Shown: one piece after another, positions 18,169 to 26,609 of the stretch | Layout of the letters: each line of letters starts with the position of its first letter | Position numbering within the stretch: position 1 is the stretch's first letter | Assembly: GCA_025360015.1 (NCBI GenBank) | Contig: JANYCZ010000055.1 | Span: 1 to 64,000, forward strand | Source: Verrucomicrobiota bacterium | Lineage (GTDB): Bacteria; Verrucomicrobiota; Verrucomicrobiia; Verrucomicrobiales; Verrucomicrobiaceae | Direction: 5' to 3' | Length of the DNA stretch: 64,000 bases | Notes under the pieces: model-generated | Databases searched by the model: none | Told to the model about the DNA's origin: nothing | The model's input: the letters and a program-made list of their open reading frames with translations, nothing else | Position numbers and translations under genes: made by a program

Positions 18169-20799
18169 TCACGATCCAGGGGCAGGCTGTGGCTTATTGC
18201 GGGCGGCTTCGGCGGCGGCGCGTTGCGCAGCTTCCGCAGCGGCGCGCTGGGCTTCCTCCTGGGCGCGGCGGGCCTGCTCTTCCGCCTGACGTTGGGCCAT
18301 TTCTTGGGCCCGTTGCGCAGCTTCCTGCCGGGCGCGCATTTGCTGCTCCTCAGCGGCACGGCGGGCCAGCTCTTGGGCGCGCTGAGTCTCGGCCTCCTGC
18401 TGGCGGCGAGCGTGCTCGTCTGCCTGGCGTTGCGCCATCTCCTGAGCACGGCGTTCCGTTTCCTGCTGGGCACGCATCTGCTGCTCCTTAGCGGCACGGC
18501 GGGTGGCGTCCTCCTGCTGGCGTTGCTGCATGGCGGCGGCCGCTGTCTGCTGGCGGGCACGTTCGGCTTCGGCGGCGGTGGCCTGTTCAGCAGCCATGCG
18601 TTCAGCGGTGGCACGCTGCTGCTGGGCTGCCATGTCTTGCTGCTGCTGCGCGGCGGCAGCCTCAGTTTGTCGGCGTGCTTTTTCGGCATCGAGAGCGGCA
18701 GCGGCTTGGTCGGCAGCCATGCGTTCAGCGGTGGCGCGCTGCTGCTGGGCTGCCATGTCTTGCTGCTGCTGCGCGGCGGCAGCCTCAGTCTGTCGGCGTG
18801 TTTTTTCAGTCTCGGCCTGAGCCTCCTGCTGCGCTGCGGCGGCCCGCATGCGAGATTTGTCAGCCTCGGCGCTCGCAGCGGCCTGCTCTGCGGCTCTTTT
18901 CTTCGCCATGGCACGCTCCTGCATTTCCTGCTGCTGGCGCTCGGCATGGGCTTGTTCGCGGGCGGCGTGCATGCGGGCTTTTTCGGCTTCGGCGGCTGCG
19001 TTGGCGGTCGCCTGATCAGACGCCATTTTTTCGACCACAGGCGGTGGTGAAACAACAGGCTCAGCAGGTGGCTCCTGCATGGCGGCTGGCGGAGCTGTCA
19101 CCACGGCAGGTGCCGAAGACTCGGCCGACTTGTTCTCGACCATGGCTGGAACAATGGCTGACACAGGTGGTGTGGATGAAGCGGCGGCAGAAGCGCTGCT
19201 CTCCACCACCTTGGCCTCAGGCGGCATGTTTACCCCCGCAGTAGGCTGGGCATGATGCCGATGCTCCCTCTCCGTTCCCGCGTTGGGCCCCGCTGCGACG
19301 GCTGGGCGCACGGGTTCCTGAGTCGGAGCATTCGTGATCGGAACCACGTCTGTCATAGCTGGCGCTGCCTGCGGATGCCGGGGGGATTCATGCGGCATGC
19401 TCCCCTGCCCTGGCTTCGGTTGTGCTGCCGCATTTTCCGTTGGGACGACAGAACGCACGGTTTCCTGAGGAGAGGCGTTCGATACGATTAGCGCACCATT
19501 GACGACAGCTGGGGCTTCGACGGGAAGACGGGCGGGGTCGTGCGGCGTATGTCCATGCACAGGTGGATGCTGTTCGGTTGGCTGCTGTTGCACTGCCGCT
19601 GTCTTTCTCTCTTGGGCGATGTTTTCACGAATCTCTGTGGCCACGTGCTGCGGCACGCCTTCGAAGCCGCTCATCGGGGCCGGGCGCTGGATGTGTTCTT
19701 TGATGTCAGGGTGCATTACGCGGGAACCGGGCGCGATGACTGGCAACTGTACCATGGCCACGGGTGCGATAGCGTCCCTGCTCCCATGATGAGGCTGCTC
19801 CGGCAGTTGATCAGCATGCACGGTCTGCACCTGCCGCTGCGGCACCGGCTGGCCGCAGGCCTGCTCCATCTGGGCGCGGGGCGGCCCGCCCTGCTGGACG
19901 AACGCATGCGTGTAGCCGCTGCGGGGGACGATCTGTGTCACGTTCACGCTGTGCTGAAAAATCCTGTTCTGCTGCGTCACCGGCGCATAGACATTCACAT
20001 AGGTCGGGCTGACAAACTGGTTGGTGGTGATGAAGGTGTAGCTGGCAGGGCCGAGGCCGTAGCGTGAATCACAGTCGCGATACACGCCCCTGCACACTCC
20101 CGGCTCCGGCGGCAGTGGGGCCCAGCCCACGCAATCGCGGCTTTGCCGCCACGAGACCCACGCCGGAGCCCACTCGCTGCCCGGTGCCCAGACCCAGCCG
20201 TAACTCGCGAGATTCACCCAGCGCCCGTAGTGATAGGTGGCCCAGCCAAAGGGCTCATTGGACTGCCACGCCCAGCCAAGCGAGGACCAGACCCAGCAGC
20301 CATCCACATAAGGCCGCCAGCCCGCGACGGTGATGGTGGGCCGCCAGCAGTAGCCGTAACCATTCACTTCAAACCAGCGGCCGAAAGGCGCGAGGCGCTC
20401 ATAGAACAGGGAGTAGTCCGCCTGCCCCAGGGGCTGCGGCGTCACATGTGACTGCGGTGTGGCGATGCGCTGGGTAATGGCATTGCTTTGACGGCGCGTG
20501 GCTTCCGCTTGCACCCGCAGATCATCATTCTGCTGCTTCAGCGCGTCCAGCGAAGCCCGCAGTTCCGCGTTTTCATGGTCTTTAAGGGACTGCTGCATCT
20601 CTGCGAGCTGCTTGTCCATTAAGGCCGTCTTGGTCTCAATCTCCAAGGCCTGGCGCTGCAAGGCATCGCGTGCGTCGGCGAGCTGGTTGTCTGCTTCCGC
20701 CGAAACGGGTGTGACAGCAGCGGGCGGCGCGGATTTGTCACAGCCTGCCAGTGACAAGGCGGCGGAAACGAGGAGGAACGGACGAAAAAGCGATTTCAT
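18169..20799 (-). CDS. DUF6600 lipoprotein with long Ala/Gln coiled coil
   Basis: 876 residues. Lipoprotein signal with lipobox LAGC (C19), then a short coiled coil (about 35-100), then the Trp/Tyr-rich DUF6600 repeats (YGYCWRPTI, WQSNEPFGWATYHYGRWV, YGWVWAPGSEWAPAWVSW) at about 140-240. A Pro/Thr/Val linker of 300 residues follows, and the last 300 residues are almost pure Ala/Gln/Glu/Arg helix. Inside this tail a 123-bp unit is tandemly duplicated. The protein is probably anchored in the outer membrane and elongated. Its function is unknown. The biased composition opens long antisense frames that are not genes. Confidence 0.75.
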   Translation of the reverse strand: MKSLFRPFLLVSAALSLAGCDKSAPPAAVTPVSAEADNQLADARDALQRQALEIETKTALMDKQLAEMQQSLKDHENAELRASLDALKQQNDDLRVQAEATRRQSNAITQRIATPQSHVTPQPLGQADYSLFYERLAPFGRWFEVNGYGYCWRPTITVAGWRPYVDGCWVWSSLGWAWQSNEPFGWATYHYGRWVNLASYGWVWAPGSEWAPAWVSWRQSRDCVGWAPLPPEPGVCRGVYRDCDSRYGLGPASYTFITTNQFVSPTYVNVYAPVTQQNRIFQHSVNVTQIVPRSGYTHAFVQQGGPPRAQMEQACGQPVPQRQVQTVHADQLPEQPHHGSRDAIAPVAMVQLPVIAPGSRVMHPDIKEHIQRPAPMSGFEGVPQHVATEIRENIAQERKTAAVQQQPTEQHPPVHGHTPHDPARLPVEAPAVVNGALIVSNASPQETVRSVVPTENAAAQPKPGQGSMPHESPRHPQAAPAMTDVVPITNAPTQEPVRPAVAAGPNAGTEREHRHHAQPTAGVNMPPEAKVVESSASAAASSTPPVSAIVPAMVENKSAESSAPAVVTAPPAAMQEPPAEPVVSPPPVVEKMASDQATANAAAEAEKARMHAAREQAHAERQQQEMQERAMAKKRAAEQAAASAEADKSRMRAAAAQQEAQAETEKTRRQTEAAAAQQQQDMAAQQQRATAERMAADQAAAALDAEKARRQTEAAAAQQQQDMAAQQQRATAERMAAEQATAAEAERARQQTAAAAMQQRQQEDATRRAAKEQQMRAQQETERRAQEMAQRQADEHARRQQEAETQRAQELARRAAEEQQMRARQEAAQRAQEMAQRQAEEQARRAQEEAQRAAAEAAQRAAAEAARNKPQPAPGS
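18591..18811. repeat. 123-bp tandem duplication in the DUF6600 gene
   Basis: Two nearly identical blocks of about 98 bp begin at 18591 and 18714, a period of 123 bp (41 codons), coding for the repeated helix QTEAAAAQQQQDMAAQQQ. The few differences are mostly silent. In-frame duplication of this sort changes helix length without breaking the gene. Confidence 0.8.
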
Positions 20800-20853
20800 A
20801 AACGTGGGATGTTGCTCTGACTCCCACGACCAGAATTGTATTCAATCCCACTG

Positions 20854-21531
20854 CTACCGCCGTCTTTTCACCACCTGCTGCGTCTGCCGTGTCTTAAGCA
20901 TAAGATCCTCCTCAAGCACGCCACTGAAGTGCGTCAGCGGATAAATGATGCTGCGGCGGCCGATGATGCTGCCGGGACTGATCACGCTGTTGCAGCCGAT
21001 CTCGGCGTAGTCGCCGACGATGGCACCGAACTTTCGCAGGCTGGTAGGGATGACATCGGTGTCCGTCTTGACGGTGACTTCCAGACGGTCCAGCCGCACG
21101 TTGGAAAGGATCACGCCGGCGGCCAGATGCGCCTTGTGGCCGAGGATGGAGTCTCCGACGTAGTTGTAATGCGGGATCTCACAGCCGTCGAAGATCACGC
21201 AGTTCTTGAACTCGCAGGAGTTCCCCAGCACGCAGCCGTCGCCGATGATGACGTTTTCACGGATGTAGCACCCTGCGCGGATCTGGCAGTTGCGGCCGAT
21301 CCATGCCGGACCTTTGATCACTGCGCCGGGCTCCAGCGTCGTGCCTTCATCAATGAACACATCCTCGCCGATGAATGCGCCGGGCGGCACCTGCACGCGG
21401 ATCTCACGCTGCAGCCGGAAGTCGAGGTAGGATTCGATCCGCGTCAATGCCGTCCACACCGGCGAGTCATCCGGGAAGAGGATGCCATGCTTGGTGTGGG
21501 TGAGATCGAGGTAGTCGCGGGCGGGGAACAT
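20854..21531 (-). CDS. left-handed beta-helix (hexapeptide-repeat) protein
   Basis: 225 residues with continuous hexapeptide repeats from about residue 50 to 200 (GAFIGEDVFIDEGTTLEPGAVI, IGRNCQIRAGCYIRENVIIG, VILSNVRLDRLEVTVKT). The fold is that of the C-terminal half of GlmU-like bifunctional enzymes and sugar acyltransferases, but no nucleotidyltransferase domain is attached. It follows frr by 16 bases on the same strand. Possible roles are sugar-nucleotide or acyl transfer in envelope synthesis; the exact reaction is unknown. Confidence 0.8.
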   Translation of the reverse strand: MFPARDYLDLTHTKHGILFPDDSPVWTALTRIESYLDFRLQREIRVQVPPGAFIGEDVFIDEGTTLEPGAVIKGPAWIGRNCQIRAGCYIRENVIIGDGCVLGNSCEFKNCVIFDGCEIPHYNYVGDSILGHKAHLAAGVILSNVRLDRLEVTVKTDTDVIPTSLRKFGAIVGDYAEIGCNSVISPGSIIGRRSIIYPLTHFSGVLEEDLMLKTRQTQQVVKRRR

Positions 21532-21547
21532 TAGAAACTGGAGCAGC

Positions 21548-22114
21548 TTAGACCGTCATGATCTCTTTATCTTTCGACGCGACATGCTGGTCGATTTCGG
21601 CGATCTTCTTGTCGGTCATGACCTGGATTTCCTTCTCCATGCGATGAAGATCATCCTCCGTGATGTGGCCGTCCTTCTCGCCTTTCTTGATCGTTTCGAG
21701 CGCATCACGGCGCACGGAACGCACCCGGACACGGGCGTCTTCGCCGAGGGTCTTGCACATCTTTACCATCTGCTCACGGCGTTCGGTGGAGAGTGAGGGG
21801 ATGGGCAGGCGGATCACCTTGCCTTCGATGCTGCCGTTCAGGCCGAGGCGTGACTCACGGATCGCGCGGTCGATGTCCATCAGCGTGGAGGAATCAAAGG
21901 GCTCAATGCGGATGAGGCGTGCATCCGGCGTGGTGATCATGGCAAGCTGCTTAAGCTTCATGTGGCTGCCGTAGCTCATCACATGCACGTCCATGTTTTC
22001 CACCAGCGTGGGCGAGGCCTTGCCCGTGCGCACCGTGGCAAATTCATGGATGGCGTGCTCCACCGCCTTCGTCATGGCCTCTTCGGCCTCCATCATTGTC
22101 AATTCAGGGTCCAT
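21548..22114 (-). CDS. frr: ribosome recycling factor
   Basis: 188 residues, the standard length. Helical RRF pattern with VRTGKASPTLVENMDVHVMSYGS, RIEPFDSSTLMDIDRAIRES, RLPIPSLSTERREQMVK and RVRSVRRDALETIKKGEKDG. With EF-G it splits the post-termination ribosome. It lies 22 bases after pyrH, the usual bacterial order. Confidence 0.96.
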   Translation of the reverse strand: MDPELTMMEAEEAMTKAVEHAIHEFATVRTGKASPTLVENMDVHVMSYGSHMKLKQLAMITTPDARLIRIEPFDSSTLMDIDRAIRESRLGLNGSIEGKVIRLPIPSLSTERREQMVKMCKTLGEDARVRVRSVRRDALETIKKGEKDGHITEDDLHRMEKEIQVMTDKKIAEIDQHVASKDKEIMTV

Positions 22115-22136
22115 AGCAGTCTTGGGTTAAATGGGT

Positions 22137-22874
22137 TCAGCCTTTTGCATCGACCATCGTACCGATGTATTCGCCGATGAGGGCGCGGCGGATGTTGTCA
22201 GGTTCGTTCATGCTGAAAACGCCGATGGGCATGTTGTTCTCCATGCACAGCGAAAACGCGGTCGAGTCCATCACCTTGAGCTGGCGTGTGAGACACTCGT
22301 GAAAGCTGACGCGGTCGAATTTGACGGCGTTCGGGTTTTTGTTGGGATCGGAATCGTAGATGCCGTCCACCTTCGTGGCCTTGAGCACGATCTCAGCATT
22401 GATCTCGCTGGCCCGCAGTGCGGCGGTGGTGTCGGTGGAGAAAAACGGATTGCCCGTGCCAGCGGCGAAGATGACCACGCGGCCCAGCTCCAGATGACGC
22501 ATCGCTTTACGGCGGATAAAGGGTTCAGCTACGTTGTCCATCTTGATGGCGCTTTGCACGCGCGTTGGCACATCCATCGCCTCCAGCATGCTCTGCACCG
22601 CGAGCGAATTCATCACCGTGGCCAGCATGCCCATGTAGTCAGCCGTGGCGCGTTCCATGCCTTTGTTGCTGGCGGTCACGCCGCGCCAGAAGTTGCCGCC
22701 CCCCACAACTAGGGCGATTTCGAGGCCTGTTTGATGGGCTGCCTTGATCTGCGCCGCCATGTCTTCGACGATGGGCGGGGAAATGTTCTCCTGGCTGCCC
22801 GGCTGTCTCAGCGCTTCACCGCTGAGTTTGAGCAGAACGCGACGGAATTTTCGAGGAGCGGTGGAGTCGGGCAT
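22137..22874 (-). CDS. pyrH: UMP kinase
   Basis: 245 residues of the amino-acid-kinase fold: [16 protein letters not shown] at the N-terminus, [29 protein letters not shown], and [20 protein letters not shown]. It converts UMP to UDP in pyrimidine synthesis. First gene of the pyrH-frr-hexapeptide group, with the divergent PLP-enzyme gene starting 76 bases away. Confidence 0.96.
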   Translation of the reverse strand: MPDSTAPRKFRRVLLKLSGEALRQPGSQENISPPIVEDMAAQIKAAHQTGLEIALVVGGGNFWRGVTASNKGMERATADYMGMLATVMNSLAVQSMLEAMDVPTRVQSAIKMDNVAEPFIRRKAMRHLELGRVVIFAAGTGNPFFSTDTTAALRASEINAEIVLKATKVDGIYDSDPNKNPNAVKFDRVSFHECLTRQLKVMDSTAFSLCMENNMPIGVFSMNEPDNIRRALIGEYIGTMVDAKG

Positions 22875-22950
22875 GAAAGATCAGAGTTTGCTCATAAAGC
22901 ATGCGCGCAGGGGCCTTGCAAAGCTAATTCTGCATGTCACTCATCACGTC

Positions 22951-24114
22951 ATGAAAGACGATCCAACCCTCCCCGCCGACGCACGCTTCGAAACGCGCGC
23001 CATTCATGTGGGCCAGGACTACCGCAGCGAGACCGGCGCGGTCATTCCGCCGATCTACATGACCTCGACCTTCGAGAGCGGAAATCCCAACGGCTTTGAC
23101 TACACACGCTCAGGCAATCCGAACTTCCGCAATCTGCAGAACACGCTGGCCAGCCTGGAAAACGCGAAGCACAGTACCGTCTTCGCCAGCGGCCTCAGCG
23201 CCATCTCCGCCATCCTGTTTTCGCTCAAAACGGGCGATACCATTCTCTCCGAGCAGCAGATCTACGGCTGCACCTACCGCATCTTTGAAAAGGTGCTGAA
23301 GCGTTTCGGCGTGAAGATCAAATACGCCAATCTCACCAATCCGGAGAACTACGACCTCATCACGCGGCTCAAGCCTGCCTTGGTGTGGCTGGAATCGCCG
23401 ACGAATCCGCTGCTGAAAATTCTCGACATCAAGACCATCAGCGAGGCCGCGCACAAGGTGGGCAGCGTGGTGGCCGTGGATAACACCTTTGCGTCCAGCC
23501 TGCTGCAGCAGCCGCTGGATCTGGGCGCGGACCTCTCCCTGCTCAGCACCACCAAGTACACCAACGGCCACAGCGACAGTCTGGGCGGTGCCGTTTGCAC
23601 CAATTCCGAGGAGTGGCAGGAGAAGATGATCTTCGCCCAGAAGGCCATCGGCCTGCAGCCCAGCCCCTTTGACACATGGCTCATCTCCCGGGGTGCCAAA
23701 ACAGAGGCCATCCGCATGGAGCGCCACTGCTCCAATGCCCTCGAACTGGCCCAGCGCCTGGAAGGCCGCAAAGGCGTGAAGAGCGTGAAATACCCCTTCC
23801 TGAAAAGCCACCCACAGTTCAAGCTCGCCAAGAAGCAGATGACGGCCGGCGGCGGCATGCTCCTCGCCGATTTCGGCCTGAGCTACGCGGACACCCTCGC
23901 CTTCATTCGCCGCCTGCACCTGTTTACCCAAGCGGAAAGTCTCGGTGGCATCGAGAGCCTCGTGGCCCATCCCGCCAGCATGACCCACGCCTCCATCCCC
24001 AAAGATGCCCGCGAAGCCGCCGGCGTCACCGACGGCCTCGTGCGCTTCTCTGTGGGCATCGAGCACGTGGAGGACTTGTGGAAGGACATTGATGGGGCGT
24101 TGAAGAGCAAATAG
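22951..24114 (+). CDS. PLP-dependent transsulfuration enzyme (cystathionine gamma-synthase/lyase type)
   Basis: 387 residues from the ATG at 22951; longer readings overlap pyrH. Features of the Cys/Met-metabolism family are complete: AIHVGQDYRSETGAVIPPIYMTSTF, DYTRSGNPNFRNLQ, the serine-rich FASGLSAISA loop, EAPTNP-type VWLESPTNPLL, and the PLP lysine in LLSTTKYTNGHSD. Members form or cleave cystathionine or act as homocysteine synthases; sequence alone does not fix which. The gene behind it is a second member of the same superfamily, which suggests methionine/cysteine interconversion here. Confidence 0.9.
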   Translation: MKDDPTLPADARFETRAIHVGQDYRSETGAVIPPIYMTSTFESGNPNGFDYTRSGNPNFRNLQNTLASLENAKHSTVFASGLSAISAILFSLKTGDTILSEQQIYGCTYRIFEKVLKRFGVKIKYANLTNPENYDLITRLKPALVWLESPTNPLLKILDIKTISEAAHKVGSVVAVDNTFASSLLQQPLDLGADLSLLSTTKYTNGHSDSLGGAVCTNSEEWQEKMIFAQKAIGLQPSPFDTWLISRGAKTEAIRMERHCSNALELAQRLEGRKGVKSVKYPFLKSHPQFKLAKKQMTAGGGMLLADFGLSYADTLAFIRRLHLFTQAESLGGIESLVAHPASMTHASIPKDAREAAGVTDGLVRFSVGIEHVEDLWKDIDGALKSK

Positions 24115-24264
24115 CCCGTGGCCATTCTTGTCAGAGAATGGAGGGGCGCGAGTGGTCCATGCTACCGCGCAACCACACGCCCTCCGCTTTCTGGCGAAAG
24201 CAGCTACCGCCAGTGCATTCCCGTTGCCTCCCGCTCAGGTGTGAAGAAAAGTGCCGCCCCTCAA

Positions 24265-25746
24265 ATGACCGATCTTTTCACCCATCCTCTCTGCAATGCC
24301 GAAGACCTCGGCAAGGCGATCCCCGATCACGAGCTCGGCGTGTCCGTGTGCCTGCCATTGTGGGAACATGTGATCGGCTATGAGGAGGGCGATCAGGAGA
24401 TCGTCTCGAAATTTAAATCCGGCTACCCCCGCTTCTGCTGCCCGCCTGCCATCTCGCGGCTGTTTGCAGCGGCGGAAAAGGAATTCGCCGCTGCTGGCGA
24501 GCGCTGCTTGGTGTTTCCACGTACCGTGCATGCGGAGCGCTGCGTGAAGTTCATCGGCACCGGCCGCGCCGTCGAGTGGACCGCGCATCAGCTCGGCGTC
24601 GCCGTGTTTCCGGCTGACAGCTACGTGCAGGCCCGCAAGTTTTGGCGCTTCTGCGGCGAATGCGTCAGCACACGCCAAGCCTGCGCTGCCCTGGGCGAAC
24701 ACCAGAGCGATGCCACCTGCGAAGACGGCAAGGCGGCGAACCGCACCATCCGCGAGCGCATCGCACACCTCGCCGGGCAGCAGCCGGAAGATGTGTTTCT
24801 CTTCCCTTCCGGCATGGCGGCGAACTTTGCGGTGCATCGCATGCTCACGCAGCTTTTCCCGGATCGCAAAACCGTGCAGCTCGACTTCCCCTATGTCGAT
24901 GTGCTGAAACTGCAGCAGTTCTTCGGCACCGGGGTGCATTTCATGCCGCTCATCAAGGACAGCGAGTACAATGATCTGTGCACGCTGCTGCAAAGCGAGC
25001 CGATCGCGGGCATCTTCTGTGAAGCCCCGAGCAATCCCCTGCTCCGCTGCGTCGATTTCGAACGACTGCTCGCGATTCGTGCCGCAGCGCAGCCGGGTGT
25101 GCCGATCATCATCGATGACACCATCTCCACCGTCGCCCATGTGGATGCGCATCGCGTGGCCGATGTCGTGACGACGAGCCTGACCAAGAGCTTCTCCGGC
25201 GTGGGCGATGTCCTGGCTGGCAGCGTGGTGCTGAACCGCAATTCACCCCATCACGCCGCCTTCTCCGCCTTTCTGACGGCCCATGCCGATCACGAACTCT
25301 GGCGCGGCGATGCCGTGGCGCTGGAACTCAACAGCCGCGACTTCGTGCAGCGCGCCGCCAAGATGAGCCACAACGCGCAGGCACTTGCCGATCATCTGCG
25401 CAGCCACCCCAAAGTAGATCGCGTCTGGCATGCGAGCAGCCAAGGCGGCAGCGGCTACGAACACATCCGCCGCGACACCGGCGGCTACGGCTGCCTCTTT
25501 TCCTTCACGCTCAAAAACCCCGAGCAGACCAGCCCCAAAGTCTTCGACGCCCTGCGCGTCTGCAAAGGCCCGAGCCTCGGCACCAACTTCACCCTCGCCT
25601 GCCCCTACACCCTTCTCGCCCACTACGATGAACTCGACTGGGCCGAGAGCTGCGGCGTCAGCCGCTGGCTCCTCCGCGTGTCCGCCGGCCTCGAAGACAC
25701 GGCGGACTTGATCCTGCGCTTTGACGAAGCACTGGCCAAGGTCTGA
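24265..25746 (+). CDS. cystathionine gamma-synthase-like PLP enzyme, fungal Str2 type
   Basis: 493 residues from the ATG at 24265; the frame is open further upstream but the added residues look non-coding. An extra N-terminal domain of about 120 residues (GVSVCLPLWEHVIGYEEGD, FKSGYPRFCCPPAI) precedes the PLP fold. That block is, as I recall, characteristic of fungal cystathionine gamma-synthases (Str2) and not of the bacterial MetB line. The catalytic part has FLFPSGMAANFAVHR, IFCEAPSNPLLRC, IIIDDTIST and the PLP lysine in TTSLTKSFSG. Likely reaction: cystathionine formation from an activated homoserine and cysteine. It follows the other PLP gene after 150 bases. Confidence 0.82.
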   Translation: MTDLFTHPLCNAEDLGKAIPDHELGVSVCLPLWEHVIGYEEGDQEIVSKFKSGYPRFCCPPAISRLFAAAEKEFAAAGERCLVFPRTVHAERCVKFIGTGRAVEWTAHQLGVAVFPADSYVQARKFWRFCGECVSTRQACAALGEHQSDATCEDGKAANRTIRERIAHLAGQQPEDVFLFPSGMAANFAVHRMLTQLFPDRKTVQLDFPYVDVLKLQQFFGTGVHFMPLIKDSEYNDLCTLLQSEPIAGIFCEAPSNPLLRCVDFERLLAIRAAAQPGVPIIIDDTISTVAHVDAHRVADVVTTSLTKSFSGVGDVLAGSVVLNRNSPHHAAFSAFLTAHADHELWRGDAVALELNSRDFVQRAAKMSHNAQALADHLRSHPKVDRVWHASSQGGSGYEHIRRDTGGYGCLFSFTLKNPEQTSPKVFDALRVCKGPSLGTNFTLACPYTLLAHYDELDWAESCGVSRWLLRVSAGLEDTADLILRFDEALAKV

Positions 25747-26006
25747 TCACTTTCGTGACCGCCAAAGGTAAGTCAGGAAATGCCCCAGCCCGCTGAATCT
25801 GAACTGCGGATCAACCCAGCGTTCGATCACATAGAACGCGAAGTAATACGCGCGGCAGAATCCCCCCCACACACACACAGCGCCAGCAGCAGCGCCGTGC
25901 GCCAGCTCCAGTTTTCCACCAGCAGAATGGCCGCTGACATCAGCGCTATGAGCAGAAACAGCCAGCCCTTGAGCCACATGGCGCGAGTGGATTGGAGATC
26001 GCGCAT
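25747..26006 (-). pseudogene. small two-helix membrane protein, frameshifted in a GT/G tract
   Basis: From the ATG at 26006 the minus strand reads MRDLQSTRAMWLKGWLFLLI, then a second hydrophobic helix. At a (TG)n-G7 tract (about 25862-25880) the frame is lost. The other frame continues convincingly as CRAYYFAFYVIERWVDPQF to the stop at 25747. The span is 260 bases, not a multiple of three. One extra G, or one GT unit fewer, would restore an 86-residue protein. The tract is the type of simple repeat that slips, so the options are phase variation, decay or sequencing error. No known family. Confidence 0.6.
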
Positions 26007-26008
26007 GG

Positions 26009-26305
26009 CTATTCCAAAATTGACTTCACATCGCGTGCTCCATGAAGAACACGCACGATTTCAACCTGCCCTTCGCGCACACGGTAAAACATCAAATAAG
26101 TCGGATACTCAGTGACCACCCAAAGACGCAGCCCACGAAGTCGCGGTTTGCACGGCCCAAGCTCAGGCTGAGTCGCCAGTAAAGCAGCCGAGTCCTCAAA
26201 GGACTGCAGGACACGATCCGCCACTTCAGGATTGTCCATGGCGATGCAGCTGCGGATGTCCCCCATGTCCTGGAGCGCTTCCGGAGAGATGATCGCCTCG
26301 GCCAT
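26009..26305 (-). CDS. RelE/ParE-family toxin
   Basis: 98 residues, the family size. Pattern of the ParE fold: ISPEALQDMGDIRSCIA, RLRGLRLWVVTEYPTYLMFYRV, and the terminal EIVRVLHGARDVKSIL. It would inhibit gyrase or translation when free of its antitoxin. It begins three bases after the antitoxin stop, so the pair is one unit. It ends two bases before the frameshifted membrane-protein ATG. Confidence 0.85.
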   Translation of the reverse strand: MAEAIISPEALQDMGDIRSCIAMDNPEVADRVLQSFEDSAALLATQPELGPCKPRLRGLRLWVVTEYPTYLMFYRVREGQVEIVRVLHGARDVKSILE

Positions 26306-26308
26306 GGA

Positions 26309-26566
26309 TTAACAGCTTTGGTTGCGCAACATCGCAAAAGCTTGGGAGGCCGAAATGCCCTGACCTGCATCAAGAGATGCAATCCCTCCATCGAGTTTGC
26401 TTAGCAGCTCGACCTCACTCGCAGCGGAGAAGGACTGTTTAAGTTTTGTCTGCCTTTCGAGGAGTTGCAGTCCCTCTTCAATTGCCGCATTCGGACTGAC
26501 AAACAACCCATCCTGCACTCCACGAGTGACGAAACTATCCAGCGCAGGACTGAGATTGATGTTCAT
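26309..26566 (-). CDS. ParD-like antitoxin
   Basis: 85 residues from the ATG at 26566 (MNINLSPALDSFVTRGVQDG). The start resembles ParD/CopG-type ribbon-helix-helix antitoxins (FVTRGVQDGLFVSPNAAIEEGLQLL), with a C-terminal helix that would wrap the toxin. It lies directly upstream of the ParE-like gene. Such antitoxins usually also repress their own promoter. Confidence 0.75.
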   Translation of the reverse strand: MNINLSPALDSFVTRGVQDGLFVSPNAAIEEGLQLLERQTKLKQSFSAASEVELLSKLDGGIASLDAGQGISASQAFAMLRNQSC

Positions 26567-26609
26567 GCAGCCAAATGTGCTCAAAAATCTTGTTTCGCGC
26601 AAGTACGAG

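Noticed and set aside
18591-18836. CRISPR-like repeats
   Set aside because: The repeated units are adjacent, 123 bp long, in frame and protein-coding; there are no spacers.
17854-19050. Long plus-strand open frame of 398 codons opposite the DUF6600 gene
   Set aside because: Composition is a mirror of the Ala/Gln-rich coiled coil on the other strand; no start signal, domain or conserved pattern. The minus-strand frame has a lipobox and DUF6600 repeats.
22875-22950. Riboswitch before the transsulfuration gene
   Set aside because: The gap is only 76 bases and shows none of the conserved SAM or cobalamin riboswitch sequence blocks.
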